Shown here: positions 41,755 to 50,780 of the stretch, in pieces
Layout of the letters: each line of letters begins with the position of its first letter
How positions within the stretch are numbered: the stretch's first letter is position 1
Assembly: GCA_904419145.1 (NCBI GenBank)
Contig: CAJFQQ010000001.1
Coordinates: 1-64,000 of the forward strand
Source: an uncultured Oscillospiraceae bacterium
Lineage (GTDB): Bacteria; Bacillota; Clostridia; Oscillospirales; Oscillospiraceae
Direction of reading: 5' to 3'
Length of the DNA stretch: 64,000 bases
Program-made: the position numbers and the translations under genes
Notes under the pieces: generated by a model
What the model was told of the DNA's origin: nothing
The model's database searches: none
Seen by the model: the letters and a program-made list of their open reading frames with translations, nothing else

Positions 41755-42480
41755 ATGAAATCTACCAAAGAAAGAAGACCAGACGTGACAAAGAAAGCGC
41801 TCAAATCTGCCTTCCCGGGAACGTTGCCGGTGATGGCGGGATACCTGGTTCTAGGCGTTGGATTCGGCATCCTGCTTCAGAGCAAGGGGTACTCCTTTCT
41901 CTGGGCCGGCGTGATGAGTCTGACCATCTACGCCGGCTCCATGCAGTATGTGGCTGTGGACCTGCTCTCCAGCGGCGCCGCGGTGCTCTCCGCCGCCCTG
42001 ATGACCCTGGTCATCAACGCCCGCCACCTGTTCTACGGGCTCTCCATGCTGGAGAAGTACCGGGACGTGAAGGGCATCAAAAAGCTCTATCTGATTTTCA
42101 GCCTCACCGACGAGACCTATTCCCTGGTCTGCACCGCCCGGCCGCCCGAGGATGTGGACCCCACGGCCTTCTATTTCTGGACCTCCCTGCTGAACCAGTG
42201 CTATTGGGTGGCGGGCAGCGTCCTGGGCGGCCTTTTGGGACAGGTGCTGCCCTTTGACACCACCGGTGTGGATTTTGCCATGACCGCCCTGTTTGTGGTG
42301 ATCTTTACCGACCAGTGGCTCACCCGGAAGAACCATCTCCCCGCCCTGGTGGGCGTCGGAGTCTCGGTGGTGTGCCTGCTGCTCTTCGGGCCGGACCGCT
42401 TCATCATCCCCGCCATGGTGGGCATTGCCCTGCTGCTGATGCTCCTGCGCCGACAGCTGGAGGAGGTGGCGGAGACATGA
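41755..42480 (+). CDS. azlC: Branched-chain amino-acid exporter, large subunit (AzlC)
   Basis: 241 residues from ATG 41755; several membrane helices of the AzlC type: AFPGTLPVMAGYLVLGVGFGILL, GVMSLTIYAGSMQYVAVDLL, TLVINARHLFYGLSMLEKY, and VDFAMTALFVVIFTDQW. Together with AzlD it exports branched-chain amino acids or analogues such as azaleucine. No ribosome site lies before ATG 41755, and the predicted transcript starts there, so either the mRNA is leaderless or translation begins at GTG 41785 (after AAGAAG), giving 231 residues. ATGA overlap with azlD. Confidence 0.92.
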   Translation: MKSTKERRPDVTKKALKSAFPGTLPVMAGYLVLGVGFGILLQSKGYSFLWAGVMSLTIYAGSMQYVAVDLLSSGAAVLSAALMTLVINARHLFYGLSMLEKYRDVKGIKKLYLIFSLTDETYSLVCTARPPEDVDPTAFYFWTSLLNQCYWVAGSVLGGLLGQVLPFDTTGVDFAMTALFVVIFTDQWLTRKNHLPALVGVGVSVVCLLLFGPDRFIIPAMVGIALLLMLLRRQLEEVAET

Positions 42481-42806
42481 GCGAGTTTGCCTACTCCGCC
42501 GTGCTGGTGGCGGTGATTGTAGCGGTGACCCAGCTGACCCGGTTTCTGCCCTTCCTCCTCTTTGGCGGGAAGAAACAGCCCCCCAAGGCGGTTCTCTATC
42601 TGGGGCGGGTCCTGCCCTGCGCCATTATGGGGATGCTGGTGGTCTACTGCCTGCGCAATGTGACGCCTCTGGCCGCCCCCTATGGCATCCCGGAGCTGAT
42701 CGGCGTGGTTCTTGCGGTGGTCCTCCATGTCTGGAAGCGGAACACCCTGCTGAGCATCGGCGTCAGCACTGTGGCCTACATGGTTCTGGTCCAGGCGGTT
42801 TTTTGA
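42477..42806 (+). CDS. azlD: Branched-chain amino-acid exporter, small subunit (AzlD)
   Basis: 109 residues, four hydrophobic helices, with the AzlD block LVAVIVAVTQLTRFLPFLLFGGKKQPPKAVLYLGRVLPCAIMGMLVVYCLRNV. Small partner of AzlC in the LIV-E exporter family. ATG 42477 overlaps the azlC stop by 4 bp, which fits a 1:1 complex. The VanX-like gene begins 10 bp after its stop and may share the transcript. Confidence 0.93.
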   Translation: MSEFAYSAVLVAVIVAVTQLTRFLPFLLFGGKKQPPKAVLYLGRVLPCAIMGMLVVYCLRNVTPLAAPYGIPELIGVVLAVVLHVWKRNTLLSIGVSTVAYMVLVQAVF

Positions 42807-42816
42807 GGAAGACAGT

Positions 42817-43572
42817 ATGAACATCAAACGACTGTCTGCCCTGTTATCCCTCTGCCTGCTCCTGTACTGCGGCTGCGCCGCACCGGCCTCTCCCGGCCAT
42901 GCAGAGGAAGCGCCCGGTACCGGAAACAGCGCCCCTGCCGACGGCAGGACGCCGGCAGCCCCCTTGGAGGCAAGCGGGCCGCAGGGTGCTCCTTCGGAGG
43001 GTGTCCCCGAAGAGGTGCCTGCACCGGAGCCCGCAGACAGCGATTTTGTCAAAGTAACCGACTACATCCCCACCATCCAGGTGGAGCTGGCTTACGCCGG
43101 GACAGACAACTTCACCGGCCAGGCCATCTATGATTTCACAGAGGCCTATCTCCGCTATGGGACGGCAAAAAAGCTGGCTGCCGTCCAGGAGGCGCTGAAG
43201 GCCCAGGGGCTGGGGCTCCTGATCTGGGATGCCTTCCGCCCCACCGCCGCCCAGTTCAAGCTCTGGGAGGTCTGTCCGGACCCCACCTATGTGGCGAACC
43301 CGGAAACGGGCTTCTCCTCCCATAGCCGTGGCAACACCGTGGATGTGACCCTGGTCTCTTTGGACGGCACGGCTGTGGAGATGCCTACCGGCTTCGATGA
43401 CTTCTCTCCCCTGGCGGATCGGGACTACAGCGATGTGGACGCCCTTCCCGCCGCCAATGCCGCACTGCTGGAGGATGCGATGACCCAGGCCGGCTTTACT
43501 CCCTATCAGGGGGAGTGGTGGCACTTCTCCGACAGCGACGTCTACGAGGTGGAAACGGGGTTTTCCCCGTAA
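42817..43572 (+). CDS. Secreted D-Ala-D-Ala dipeptidase-like protein (VanX/DdpX family)
   Basis: 251 residues: signal sequence with a non-ideal lipobox (LLLYCGC), a Pro/Ala/Glu-rich linker to about residue 75, then a peptidase M15D domain. Zinc and catalytic elements: WDAFRP (transition-state Arg), SSHSRGNTVDVTL (SxHxxGxxxD) and GEWWHF (catalytic Glu and His). VanX cleaves D-Ala-D-Ala in the cytoplasm in vancomycin resistance; an exported form more likely trims peptidoglycan stem peptides or salvages D-Ala. No vanHA or vanRS are in the window, so resistance is not implied. GGAAGACAGT precedes the ATG. Confidence 0.85.
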   Translation: MNIKRLSALLSLCLLLYCGCAAPASPGHAEEAPGTGNSAPADGRTPAAPLEASGPQGAPSEGVPEEVPAPEPADSDFVKVTDYIPTIQVELAYAGTDNFTGQAIYDFTEAYLRYGTAKKLAAVQEALKAQGLGLLIWDAFRPTAAQFKLWEVCPDPTYVANPETGFSSHSRGNTVDVTLVSLDGTAVEMPTGFDDFSPLADRDYSDVDALPAANAALLEDAMTQAGFTPYQGEWWHFSDSDVYEVETGFSP

Positions 43573-43615
43573 TATTTTGCGCGTGATCTCCCAAATGAAA
43601 AGGAGGAATTACAAT

Positions 43616-45343
43616 ATGGATTTTCGACAGGAATACGAGAAATGGCTCAGCAGCCCCTCTCTCAGCGCCGCGGAAAAAGCGGAGCTGGAGGCCATCCGCA
43701 GCGATCCCAAGGAGATCGAGAGCCGGTTCTACGGTCCTCTGGAGTTCGGCACCGCCGGCCTCCGGGGCACCATGTGCGTGGGGCTCCACCACATGAATAT
43801 CCACGTGGTTCGCCACGCCACCCAGGCCTTTGCCGAGGTGATTCTGGCCGAGGGCGGCGACGCGGCCAAGCGCGGGGTGGCAGTTTGCTTCGACTGCCGC
43901 AACAACTCCCCCCAGTTTGCCCGGGAGGCCGCCTGCGTCATGGCCGCCAACGGCATTCACGCCCGTCTCTTTGACGCCCTACGTCCCACCCCGGAACTGA
44001 GCTTTGCCGTCCGGGAGTACGGCTGCATTGCCGGCATCAACGTCACTGCCAGCCACAACCCCAAGGAGTACAACGGCTACAAGGTCTACTGGGAGGACGG
44101 CGCCCAGCTGCCCCCCCACCACGCCGAGGCCATTGCCAAGAAAATGGAGGAGCTGGATATCTTCACCGGCCCCAAGACCATGGACTATGACGCCGCTGTG
44201 GCCCAGGGCCTCATTGAGATCATCGGCGAGGACACGGACCGCCGCTTCATGGAGCACGTCATGGCCCAGGTGGTGGACGCCAATGCCATCCCCGCTGTGG
44301 CGGACACCTTCAAGGTGGTCTACACCCCCTTCCACGGCTGCGGCCACAAGCTGGTTCCCGAGGCCCTGAAGCGGGCCGGCATTAAACACCTGATCCCGGT
44401 GCCGGAGCAGATGGTGATCGACGGCAACTTCCCCACCGTGGTCTCCCCCAACCCGGAGAACCCGGAGGGCTTCGCCCTGGCGGTGGAGCTGGCCAAGCAG
44501 AATGATGTGGACTTCATCCTGGGCACCGACCCGGACAGCGACCGGGTGGGCATCATGATCCGGGACAAAAACGGCGAGTATCAGGTGGTCACCGGCAACC
44601 AGACCGGCGTGGTGCTGCTGGACTACCTGCTGGGGGCCATGCAGCGCTCCGGAAAGCTGCCGGAGAAGCCGGTGGCACTGAAAACCATCGTCACCACCGA
44701 GATGGCCAAGGCCGTGGCGGAGAGCTACGGCGCCGCCTGCTACGACACCTTCACCGGCTTCAAGTTCCTGGCGGAGAAGAAGGACAAGCTGGAGGGGGCC
44801 GGCGAGGGCAAGGTGGTATTTTCCTATGAGGAGAGCTACGGCTACATGTTGGGGGATTTTGTCCGGGACAAGGACGCTGTCACCGCCTCCCTGGCCCTGA
44901 CGGAGATGGCCGCCTACTACGCATCCAAGGGCATGACGGTGCTGGATGCCCTGAACGCCCTGTATGAGAAGCACGGCTACTACGGGGAAAAGACCCACAA
45001 CCTGGTCATGCCCGGCCTGGACGGCCTGAAGGATATGGCGAAGCTCATGGCCTCCCTGCGGCAGACGCCGCCCAGGGAGATCGCCGGGGTCACTGTCAGA
45101 CAGTTCAAGGACTATCAGGACGGCAGCGTGGTGGACTGCGCCACCGGCGAGACCTCCGCTATGGAGCTCTCCGGCTCCAATGTGCTGCGCTTCGAGCTCG
45201 CCGACGGCACCAGCATCATCGTCCGTCCCTCCGGCACCGAGCCCAAAATCAAGGTCTATGTGCTCACCAAGGGCAAGGATGCCGCTGAGCGGGACGCAAA
45301 TCTTGCCAAATATGCCAGCTGGGTGGCAGAGTTGAAGCCATGA
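43616..45343 (+). CDS. Phosphoglucomutase/phosphomannomutase, alpha-D-phosphohexomutase family
   Basis: 575 residues. Interconverts hexose-1-P and hexose-6-P; feeds UDP-glucose and glycolipid or polysaccharide synthesis. Four family motifs: phosphoserine loop GINVTASHNPKEYNG, Mg loop GTDPDSDRVGI, sugar loop FSYEESYGYMLGD, phosphate loop RPSGTEPKIKVY. The length fits Bacillus PgcA. AAAAGGAGGAATTACAAT precedes ATG 43616; the open frame upstream of it lacks a ribosome site. It follows the VanX-like gene by 43 bp. Confidence 0.95.
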   Translation: MDFRQEYEKWLSSPSLSAAEKAELEAIRSDPKEIESRFYGPLEFGTAGLRGTMCVGLHHMNIHVVRHATQAFAEVILAEGGDAAKRGVAVCFDCRNNSPQFAREAACVMAANGIHARLFDALRPTPELSFAVREYGCIAGINVTASHNPKEYNGYKVYWEDGAQLPPHHAEAIAKKMEELDIFTGPKTMDYDAAVAQGLIEIIGEDTDRRFMEHVMAQVVDANAIPAVADTFKVVYTPFHGCGHKLVPEALKRAGIKHLIPVPEQMVIDGNFPTVVSPNPENPEGFALAVELAKQNDVDFILGTDPDSDRVGIMIRDKNGEYQVVTGNQTGVVLLDYLLGAMQRSGKLPEKPVALKTIVTTEMAKAVAESYGAACYDTFTGFKFLAEKKDKLEGAGEGKVVFSYEESYGYMLGDFVRDKDAVTASLALTEMAAYYASKGMTVLDALNALYEKHGYYGEKTHNLVMPGLDGLKDMAKLMASLRQTPPREIAGVTVRQFKDYQDGSVVDCATGETSAMELSGSNVLRFELADGTSIIVRPSGTEPKIKVYVLTKGKDAAERDANLAKYASWVAELKP

Positions 45344-45427
45344 GTACACCCAAGGATTTCCAGTAGAGGCATTTCCCCGGAACTGCTGCCCCTCACCCCC
45401 CAAAAGTGCCGCATCCTGCATATCGCT

Positions 45428-45808
45428 ATGATCTCGATTCTCCTGCTGTTTCCCCCGACATCGTTTCTTGGCCAGGGCGGCGACAAACCCTTTCAAACAC
45501 TGGAAACCGGTCAGGCCGCCAGCGCCCCGATGGAGCTGGACCCCCGGACGCTTCTGCAGCGCTGGATACATAGGCCATTGCGGACCTGGCGAGTGCTGCA
45601 GGCGACAAAGATCTATCAGGAGGACGAGAGCTATCAGACGGCCAGCGGCCAGTTTGTTACCTTCACCTTTACCCTGACCGACGGCACAGAGCACACCGTC
45701 TCCGCCTGCGCCCCCTATGTGGTGATCGACGGCACCGGCTACCGGACAGACTATGAGCCCTGCCAGGCCCTCAACATGCTGGGCAGCCAGCTCGTCGGGA
45801 CGTCGTAA
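45428..45808 (+). pseudogene. Probable frameshifted remnant of a secreted Oscillospiraceae protein
   Basis: The open frame codes for 126 residues, but only the ends look natural: GGDKPFQTLETGQAASAPMELDP and VLQATKIYQEDESYQTASGQFVTFTFTLTDGTEHTV...VVIDGTGYRTDYEPCQALN. These ends resemble a family I recall from related genomes, with a middle like LxPPDxT. The middle fits better in another frame: one extra C in the C-run at 45541-45545 gives PPDASAALD, then a TAG, then IADLAS. So at least two shifts and one stop are suggested. It has no clear ribosome site. An intact, unrelated gene or assembly error cannot be excluded. Confidence 0.45.
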
Positions 45809-45880
45809 GGTCACCTGCTTTGGTGGGAACACCGGCAGTTGCAACCATTTCCGCGTGCTATGCCGCGCAGCAGTCAAATC

Positions 45881-45908
45881 GGCCCTGTCCACTGAAGTGG
45901 ACAGGGCC
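45881..45908 (-). terminator. Hairpin between convergent units
   Basis: GGCCCTGTCCAC pairs perfectly with GTGGACAGGGCC, 4-nt loop. It lies between the remnant at 45.4-45.8 kb and the end of the ABC operon; the U-tract on either side is weak (GATTT on the minus strand). Confidence 0.6.
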
Positions 45909-45930
45909 GATGTCTGTTTCTATGAGAATG

Positions 45931-46653
45931 TTACAGCACCTTGCTGAGGAAGGACTGAGTCCGGGGATTCTGGGGATGGTCGAAAAACTCCTTTGGCGTG
46001 TTCTGCTCCAGGATGTGGCCGCCGTCCATAAAGAGGACCCGGCTGCCCACCTCCCGGGCAAAGCCCATCTCGTGGGTGACCACCACCATAGTCATGCCCT
46101 CCCGGGCCAGCTCCTTCATCACGTCCAGCACCTCCCCCACCATCTCCGGGTCCAGGGCGCTGGTGGGCTCGTCAAAGAGCATCACCTTGGGCCGCATGGC
46201 CAGGGCCCGGACAATGGCAATGCGCTGCTTCTGTCCGCCGGAGAGCTGGGAGGGGTAGGCGTCCGCCTTGTCCTCCAGGCCCACCCGCTTGAGCAGGGCC
46301 GTGGCCGTTTCGTCCGCCTCCGCCTGGCCCATGAGCTTGGTGCGCACCGGAGCCAGGGTGATGTTCTTCCGGATGGTCATATTGGGGAAGAGATTGAAGT
46401 GCTGGAACACCATGCCCATCTGCTGGCGGATCTTGTCGATGTCCGCCTTGGGGTCCGTGACCTCCGCCCCGTCGAAGGTGATGGTGCCCTTGGTCGGGGT
46501 CTCCAGCAGATTCAGGCACCGGAGAAACGTGGACTTGCCGGAGCCGGAGGGCCCGATGATGACCACCTTCTCCCCCGGGGCGATGTGCTCGGAGATATCG
46601 TCCAGCACCAGATTGTCCCCAAAGGACTTGGAGAGATGTTTAACGTCGATCAC
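45931..46653 (-). CDS. Polar amino-acid ABC transporter ATPase (GlnQ type)
   Basis: 240 residues. Walker [20 protein letters not shown]-loop [14 protein letters not shown], signature [17 protein letters not shown], Walker [20 protein letters not shown], switch His in [13 protein letters not shown]. This is the PAAT family of importers (glutamine, arginine, cystine and similar). It overlaps the permease gene by 14 bp. Order on the minus strand: binding protein, permease, ATPase. Confidence 0.95.
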   Translation of the reverse strand: MIDVKHLSKSFGDNLVLDDISEHIAPGEKVVIIGPSGSGKSTFLRCLNLLETPTKGTITFDGAEVTDPKADIDKIRQQMGMVFQHFNLFPNMTIRKNITLAPVRTKLMGQAEADETATALLKRVGLEDKADAYPSQLSGGQKQRIAIVRALAMRPKVMLFDEPTSALDPEMVGEVLDVMKELAREGMTMVVVTHEMGFAREVGSRVLFMDGGHILEQNTPKEFFDHPQNPRTQSFLSKVL

Positions 46654-47419
46654 TTTGGCGCAGCCTCCTTTCCAGCTTGCCCTGGAGCCAGGTGAAGATC
46701 ATCACCAGGACCAGGTAGATCACCGCCGCGCCTATCAGGGGGAACATAGCGTCAAAGGTGCGGTTGACGATATTCTTGGCGAAGAACACCAGCTCCTGGC
46801 CGCCGATGACGGAGATCATGGAGGTGTCCTTCAGCAGGATGATGAACTCATTGCCCAGGGAGGGCAGAATGGCCTTGAACGCCTGGGGCACCACGATAAA
46901 GCGCATGGTATCCAGATAGTTGAGGCCCAGTGACCGCCCGGCCTCCATCTGTCCGGGGTCCAGGGACATGAGGCCGCCCCGGATGATCTCCGCCACATAG
47001 GCGCCGGAGTTGATGCCCAGGGTCAGGGCGCCCACCATGGTATAGTTCCGGCTGCTGGCAAAGATGACCATGCCCATGATCAAAACCTGTACCAGCATGG
47101 GGGTGCCGCGGATCACCGTGACATAGACCTTACAGATGGCGTTGACCACGCCCAGGAAGAAGTTCCGGGGACGGCCGGGGCGCTGCTGGTCGTGGGCGGT
47201 GCGGACCATGGCCACCAGCACGCCCAGCACCACGCCGATGGCCAGCGCCATGGCCGTGGCCACCAGGGTGATGCCCACGCCCTCCAGATATTGCTGCCAG
47301 CGGTCCCCCTCGATAAAGGCCTGGTAGAACCGGACAAAGAAGGTCTGCCACCAGGCCAGGGGCTCCTCGCCGGACTGCATCCATCCCCGCCATAATTCAT
47401 AGGTTTGCGCCAGATCCAT
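46640..47419 (-). CDS. Polar amino-acid ABC transporter permease
   Basis: 259 residues of the HisM/GlnP type with the family N-terminal block [27 protein letters not shown] and the ATPase-contact loop [43 protein letters not shown]. The protein begins with about 45 extra residues ([23 protein letters not shown]...) before the first helix, predicted soluble. A homodimer with two ATPase subunits is expected, as only one permease gene is present. Confidence 0.93.
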   Translation of the reverse strand: MDLAQTYELWRGWMQSGEEPLAWWQTFFVRFYQAFIEGDRWQQYLEGVGITLVATAMALAIGVVLGVLVAMVRTAHDQQRPGRPRNFFLGVVNAICKVYVTVIRGTPMLVQVLIMGMVIFASSRNYTMVGALTLGINSGAYVAEIIRGGLMSLDPGQMEAGRSLGLNYLDTMRFIVVPQAFKAILPSLGNEFIILLKDTSMISVIGGQELVFFAKNIVNRTFDAMFPLIGAAVIYLVLVMIFTWLQGKLERRLRQSDRR

Positions 47420-47447
47420 GGGCTTTTCTCTCCTTCTCTCAAAGATG

Positions 47448-47486
47448 CCGCAAGAAGGAAGCGGCAGCAGCCGCTCCCTTCTGCGG
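47448..47486 (-). promoter_or_regulatory. Intercistronic hairpin between binding-protein and permease genes
   Basis: A long GC-rich stem, 47448-47465 with 47470-47486, with one bulge and one mismatch and a 4-nt loop; only a weak U-tract follows on the minus strand. It probably stabilises the binding-protein mRNA or acts as a partial terminator, giving more binding protein than permease. Confidence 0.6.
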
Positions 47487-47509
47487 AAAATTTAGGAATC
47501 CAAACGCGC

Positions 47510-48412
47510 TTACTCGGCGCTGATGTACTTGTCCATGATGGCCTGGACGGTGCCGTCGTCAATCAGCTCGTTGAGAGCGGTGTTCACGGCGGTGAGCAGA
47601 GCCTCGTTGCCCTGGTCCACAGCGGCGCAGTAGTCCTCCACCACATAGGCGCCCTCCAGGATCTCCAGACCCGGGGTGGCCTCCACATAGGACTGGGCGG
47701 GGCCGTTGTCGATGACCACGCAGTCCACCTGGCCGTTGAGCAGGGCCTGGACGGCCAGAGAGCCGTTGTCAAGGCTGGTCACATGGTCCACGCCGTGGGC
47801 GCCCTGGCAGTAGTTCTCACCGGTGGTGCCCCGCTGCACGCCGATCTGGATGTCCTCCAGAACGTTGCCCTCGGCGTCCACCAGCTGCAGGTCGTCGTTG
47901 GTGCCGGCGATGGTGGTGTCGCCCTCCCGGACGATGATCACCTGGACGCCGGTGGCGTAGGAGTCGGTGAAGTCCATGACCAGGTCACGGTCCTCGTTGT
48001 AGGTCAAGCCCGCCAGCATCACGTCGGCCCGGTTCTCCTGAACGGCGATCAGGGCGGCGTCGAAGTCGATGTTGTCGATCTGGAGCTCCAGGCCCAGCTT
48101 GTCGGCGATGGCCTGGGCGATCTCCGGGTCGATGCCGATGATGTTGTTGTCGTCGTCGGTCATCTCATAGGGCGGGAAGGAGGCGTTGGTCACCATGATG
48201 AGCTTGCCCTCCTCAATCAGGGAGCCGGCAAAGTCGCCGTAAGCGCTGGTATCGCCGGAAGCAGCATCCTCCCCGGCGGTATCATTGGTTCCGGTGCTGT
48301 TGCCGGTGGTATCTTCGGTGTTATTGGCTGTGGTGTTGTTTCCGCTGCTGCAGGCGGTGAGCATGGCCAGCATCATCGCGGCGGCCAGCAGCATGGCAAA
48401 GAACTTTTTCAT
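47510..48412 (-). CDS. Amino-acid ABC transporter substrate-binding lipoprotein
   Basis: 300 residues. Lipoprotein signal KKFFAMLLAAAMMLAMLTAC (lipobox LTAC), then an Asn/Thr/Asp-rich linker of about 35 residues, then a PBP type II domain of the SBP family 3: LIMVTNASFPPYEMTDDDNNIIGIDPEIAQAIADKLGLEL and FDAALIAVQENRADVMLAGLTYNEDR. The carboxylate-binding Asp/Arg pattern fits polar amino acids. AGGAAG stands 7 nt before ATG 48412. The promoter at 48464-48492 drives the operon. Confidence 0.94.
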   Translation of the reverse strand: MKKFFAMLLAAAMMLAMLTACSSGNNTTANNTEDTTGNSTGTNDTAGEDAASGDTSAYGDFAGSLIEEGKLIMVTNASFPPYEMTDDDNNIIGIDPEIAQAIADKLGLELQIDNIDFDAALIAVQENRADVMLAGLTYNEDRDLVMDFTDSYATGVQVIIVREGDTTIAGTNDDLQLVDAEGNVLEDIQIGVQRGTTGENYCQGAHGVDHVTSLDNGSLAVQALLNGQVDCVVIDNGPAQSYVEATPGLEILEGAYVVEDYCAAVDQGNEALLTAVNTALNELIDDGTVQAIMDKYISAE

Positions 48413-48463
48413 ACCGAATCTTCCTTTCATCCACCGCATGGTGCGGTGTCGTTGTTGTGATGT

Positions 48464-48492
48464 ATTATACTTGTATAAATATTCATTTGCAA
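48464..48492 (-). promoter_or_regulatory. Sigma-A promoter of the amino-acid ABC operon
   Basis: Minus strand: TTGCAA (48492-48487), 17-bp spacer, TATAAT (48469-48464). Confidence 0.78.
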
Positions 48493-48646
48493 TAGGCGTT
48501 CTAGCCAAATTTATCCTAGATTATCTTTTTTGCTTCGTCTCTTTTGCCTCTTTCTATTCGGCATTTCTTACTGATTTGCATATTTTTTGAATATATGCAG
48601 TACAGGCAGGTCATTTCTGCCTGCCCGCGCTGTATATTTCCAAACA

Positions 48647-50581
48647 CTATCCTCCCGCCAGGTTCACACGCCCGGCAATATACTGCTCCCCATAGAGGAT
48701 GTCATAGATCACATCCCCGTAGGCGGAGCGGAACGCCGCGATCTCCGTATTCTCCTCGTCCGCCAGGGACCCGTCCGGGGCCACGGTGAGGATCCCGTAG
48801 TGGAAGGCCATGCAGGACCGCCCCGTCTCCTGGAGCCAGGCAAAGAAGGGCGTGTTGTCCACCCCTGCCAGATCCAGGATCGTGGCCCCCATCATGGTGG
48901 CGCTGTTGGCCTGCTCCCCCTCCCCCTGGGAAAAGTTGGTCCAGATGATGTAATCCGTGGAGAGCATGTCCCGGTAGTTCTCCGCCGACCATCCGGCAGA
49001 GGTGGAGGTGGGCACCCGGCCCAGCTTGGAGTAGATGCTCTCCGTGTCGCTGAGGTAGAGCCCGGGCACGTGGTCCCCGGTAAAGACCAGAATGACCGGC
49101 TCGTCCACCTGGGAGAAGTAGTCCACCAGCTTCCCCAGCATCTGATCCGCGTCGTAAAGGCCGCTGACGTAGCAGTTCAAAACCTCCAGGTCCTCCTGGG
49201 ACAGCAAATCGCTCTCCACCTCCAGGCGCTCCGGGTCGTAGCGCCCGGCGTAGTAGGGCTGGTGGTTCTGCATGGTCATGGCATAGATATAGGTGGGATC
49301 GTCCCGGTGCTCCTCAAACAGGGAGATGATGACGTCAGCCGTGGAATCGTCGTCAAAGTAGCCGCCGGCATAGGTGGCGTCCTCCTGGAACTCCTCGTAA
49401 AACAGCACCTGGTCAAAGCCGATGTGGGGGTAGTTCCTGTCCCGGTTGTACAGCTCACTGGTGTGGGCGTGGAAGGCGATGGTCTCGTATCCGTTGTCAT
49501 CCAGCACCCGGACATAGGAGGGCAGCGCCTCGTACTCCGCCGCTGTCAGCTCGGTGTTGGCGGTGCCTCCGGCCAGCTCCTCCATGGATACCCCGGTAAA
49601 GGTCTCCATCTCCACCCAGCCGGTGCCGCCGCCGCAGGTGATGGTGTAAAACTGGCCATAGGTGCTCTCGCTCTCCAGCCGGTGGTAGTTGGCCAGGGGA
49701 TCCTGGGAAAAGGTCACATTGGGCAGGCGGGTCACGTCGAAAAAGCTCTCGTTCATCACGAAAATGATGTGGGGCTTCTGCTCCGCGGCGTCCTCCTCTG
49801 CCGCCTGCGTCGCCAGATCCTGCTCCATATCCTGGAGGATCTGCTGCATCCGCAGCTCGCTGTATTCCTCCGATCCCTTGGCCTGGGAGCCCACCAGGGT
49901 GCTCAGCAGGCTCAGGGACACGCCGCAGCCGGCGTCCCGGTCCGCCTGCATGGGATACGCCTCGTACTGGGCGACGCAGAAGTTCTCCAGTCCCCCCACA
50001 AAGGCCGCCGCCAAAATCAGCAGGCTCCCGCCGCAGAGCGCCCCGCCCCGCCGGAAGTCCAGCCGCCAGGGGTCCGGGTGCCGCCAAATCAGGACATCCA
50101 GCACCACCAGCACGGCAATCAGAAGCAGTACCCAGGTCAGCGCCCAGCCGGTAGCGGCTGAGATGGTGATGCGGTCCATGGCAAAGCCCGCCACATTGGC
50201 GATATTCCCCGCCAGGGAGAAGTCCGTGAGCATCAGGGGCTCGCCATTGATAATGGTCTTGTAGTAGCTCACCAGCGTGAGCCCCAGAGGCAGCACCGCC
50301 GTCAGAAAGCAGGAGAGGCTCCCCAGGCGGGTCAATCCAAAGACCGCCAGCTCCGCCAGCACCAGGATCAACCAGGCCACGGCCACGGCAGCGCCGTGGT
50401 TCCCCATCCAGGCCGCCGCCTCTCCGCCGCCCTGGAGGCTGATGGTCTGGCAGGCCAGCACCGTCAGAAGCGGCGCCAGCACCAGCAGCACAGCCCGCAG
50501 GATCAGCTGGATTCTGGACCAGGGCCAGTCTTTGATACATTTCCAGCTCTTTTTCAGGATTTCCAGATACTTTCTGTCCAA
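48647..50581 (-). CDS. LTA-synthase-family membrane sulfatase
   Basis: 644 residues. Five hydrophobic helices within the first 215 residues, then an extracellular sulfatase-fold domain: HIIFVMNESFFDV (metal Glu), GGGTGWVEMETFTGVS (region of the catalytic Thr), HAHTSELYNRDRNYPHIGFDQ and VLVFTGDHVPG. Members polymerise glycerol-phosphate from phosphatidylglycerol or transfer phosphoglycerol to surface glycans. The start is set at TTG 50581: TAGGAGG stands 7 nt upstream, and the promoter at 50628-50656 starts transcription near 50622, which excludes the upstream ATGs at 50656 and 50632. ATG 50614 lacks a ribosome site. Confidence 0.9.
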   Translation of the reverse strand: MDRKYLEILKKSWKCIKDWPWSRIQLILRAVLLVLAPLLTVLACQTISLQGGGEAAAWMGNHGAAVAVAWLILVLAELAVFGLTRLGSLSCFLTAVLPLGLTLVSYYKTIINGEPLMLTDFSLAGNIANVAGFAMDRITISAATGWALTWVLLLIAVLVVLDVLIWRHPDPWRLDFRRGGALCGGSLLILAAAFVGGLENFCVAQYEAYPMQADRDAGCGVSLSLLSTLVGSQAKGSEEYSELRMQQILQDMEQDLATQAAEEDAAEQKPHIIFVMNESFFDVTRLPNVTFSQDPLANYHRLESESTYGQFYTITCGGGTGWVEMETFTGVSMEELAGGTANTELTAAEYEALPSYVRVLDDNGYETIAFHAHTSELYNRDRNYPHIGFDQVLFYEEFQEDATYAGGYFDDDSTADVIISLFEEHRDDPTYIYAMTMQNHQPYYAGRYDPERLEVESDLLSQEDLEVLNCYVSGLYDADQMLGKLVDYFSQVDEPVILVFTGDHVPGLYLSDTESIYSKLGRVPTSTSAGWSAENYRDMLSTDYIIWTNFSQGEGEQANSATMMGATILDLAGVDNTPFFAWLQETGRSCMAFHYGILTVAPDGSLADEENTEIAAFRSAYGDVIYDILYGEQYIAGRVNLAGG

Positions 50582-50627
50582 AAGGATGCCTCCTACCGGG
50601 GAATATGCTTCCATGTACAATAGAAGT

Positions 50628-50656
50628 ATCATACCGCCATGGCAGGGATTTGTCAA
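50628..50656 (-). promoter_or_regulatory. Sigma-A promoter of the LtaS-like gene
   Basis: Minus strand: TTGACA (50656-50651), 17-bp spacer, TATGAT (50633-50628). Confidence 0.8.
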
Positions 50657-50720
50657 TTTGGGATTGCGTATTTTGCATCGCGCTGGTCTCGCCCGTAGGA
50701 CCGCCGGCCGCCCCCTGGCA

Positions 50721-50749
50721 TTGTCGGAAGGTGCGGTCTATGCTATAAT
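50721..50749 (+). promoter_or_regulatory. Sigma-A promoter of the cytidine deaminase gene
   Basis: TTGTCG (50721-50726), 17-bp spacer, TATAAT (50744-50749). The start near 50756 gives a 25-nt leader with TAGGAGGCGG. Confidence 0.75.
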
Positions 50750-50780
50750 AAGTTCACTATTTTGATAGGAGGCGGAAACC

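Noticed and set aside
42817..43572. Vancomycin-resistance determinant
   Set aside because: VanX-like, but with an export signal and without vanH, vanA or vanRS nearby.
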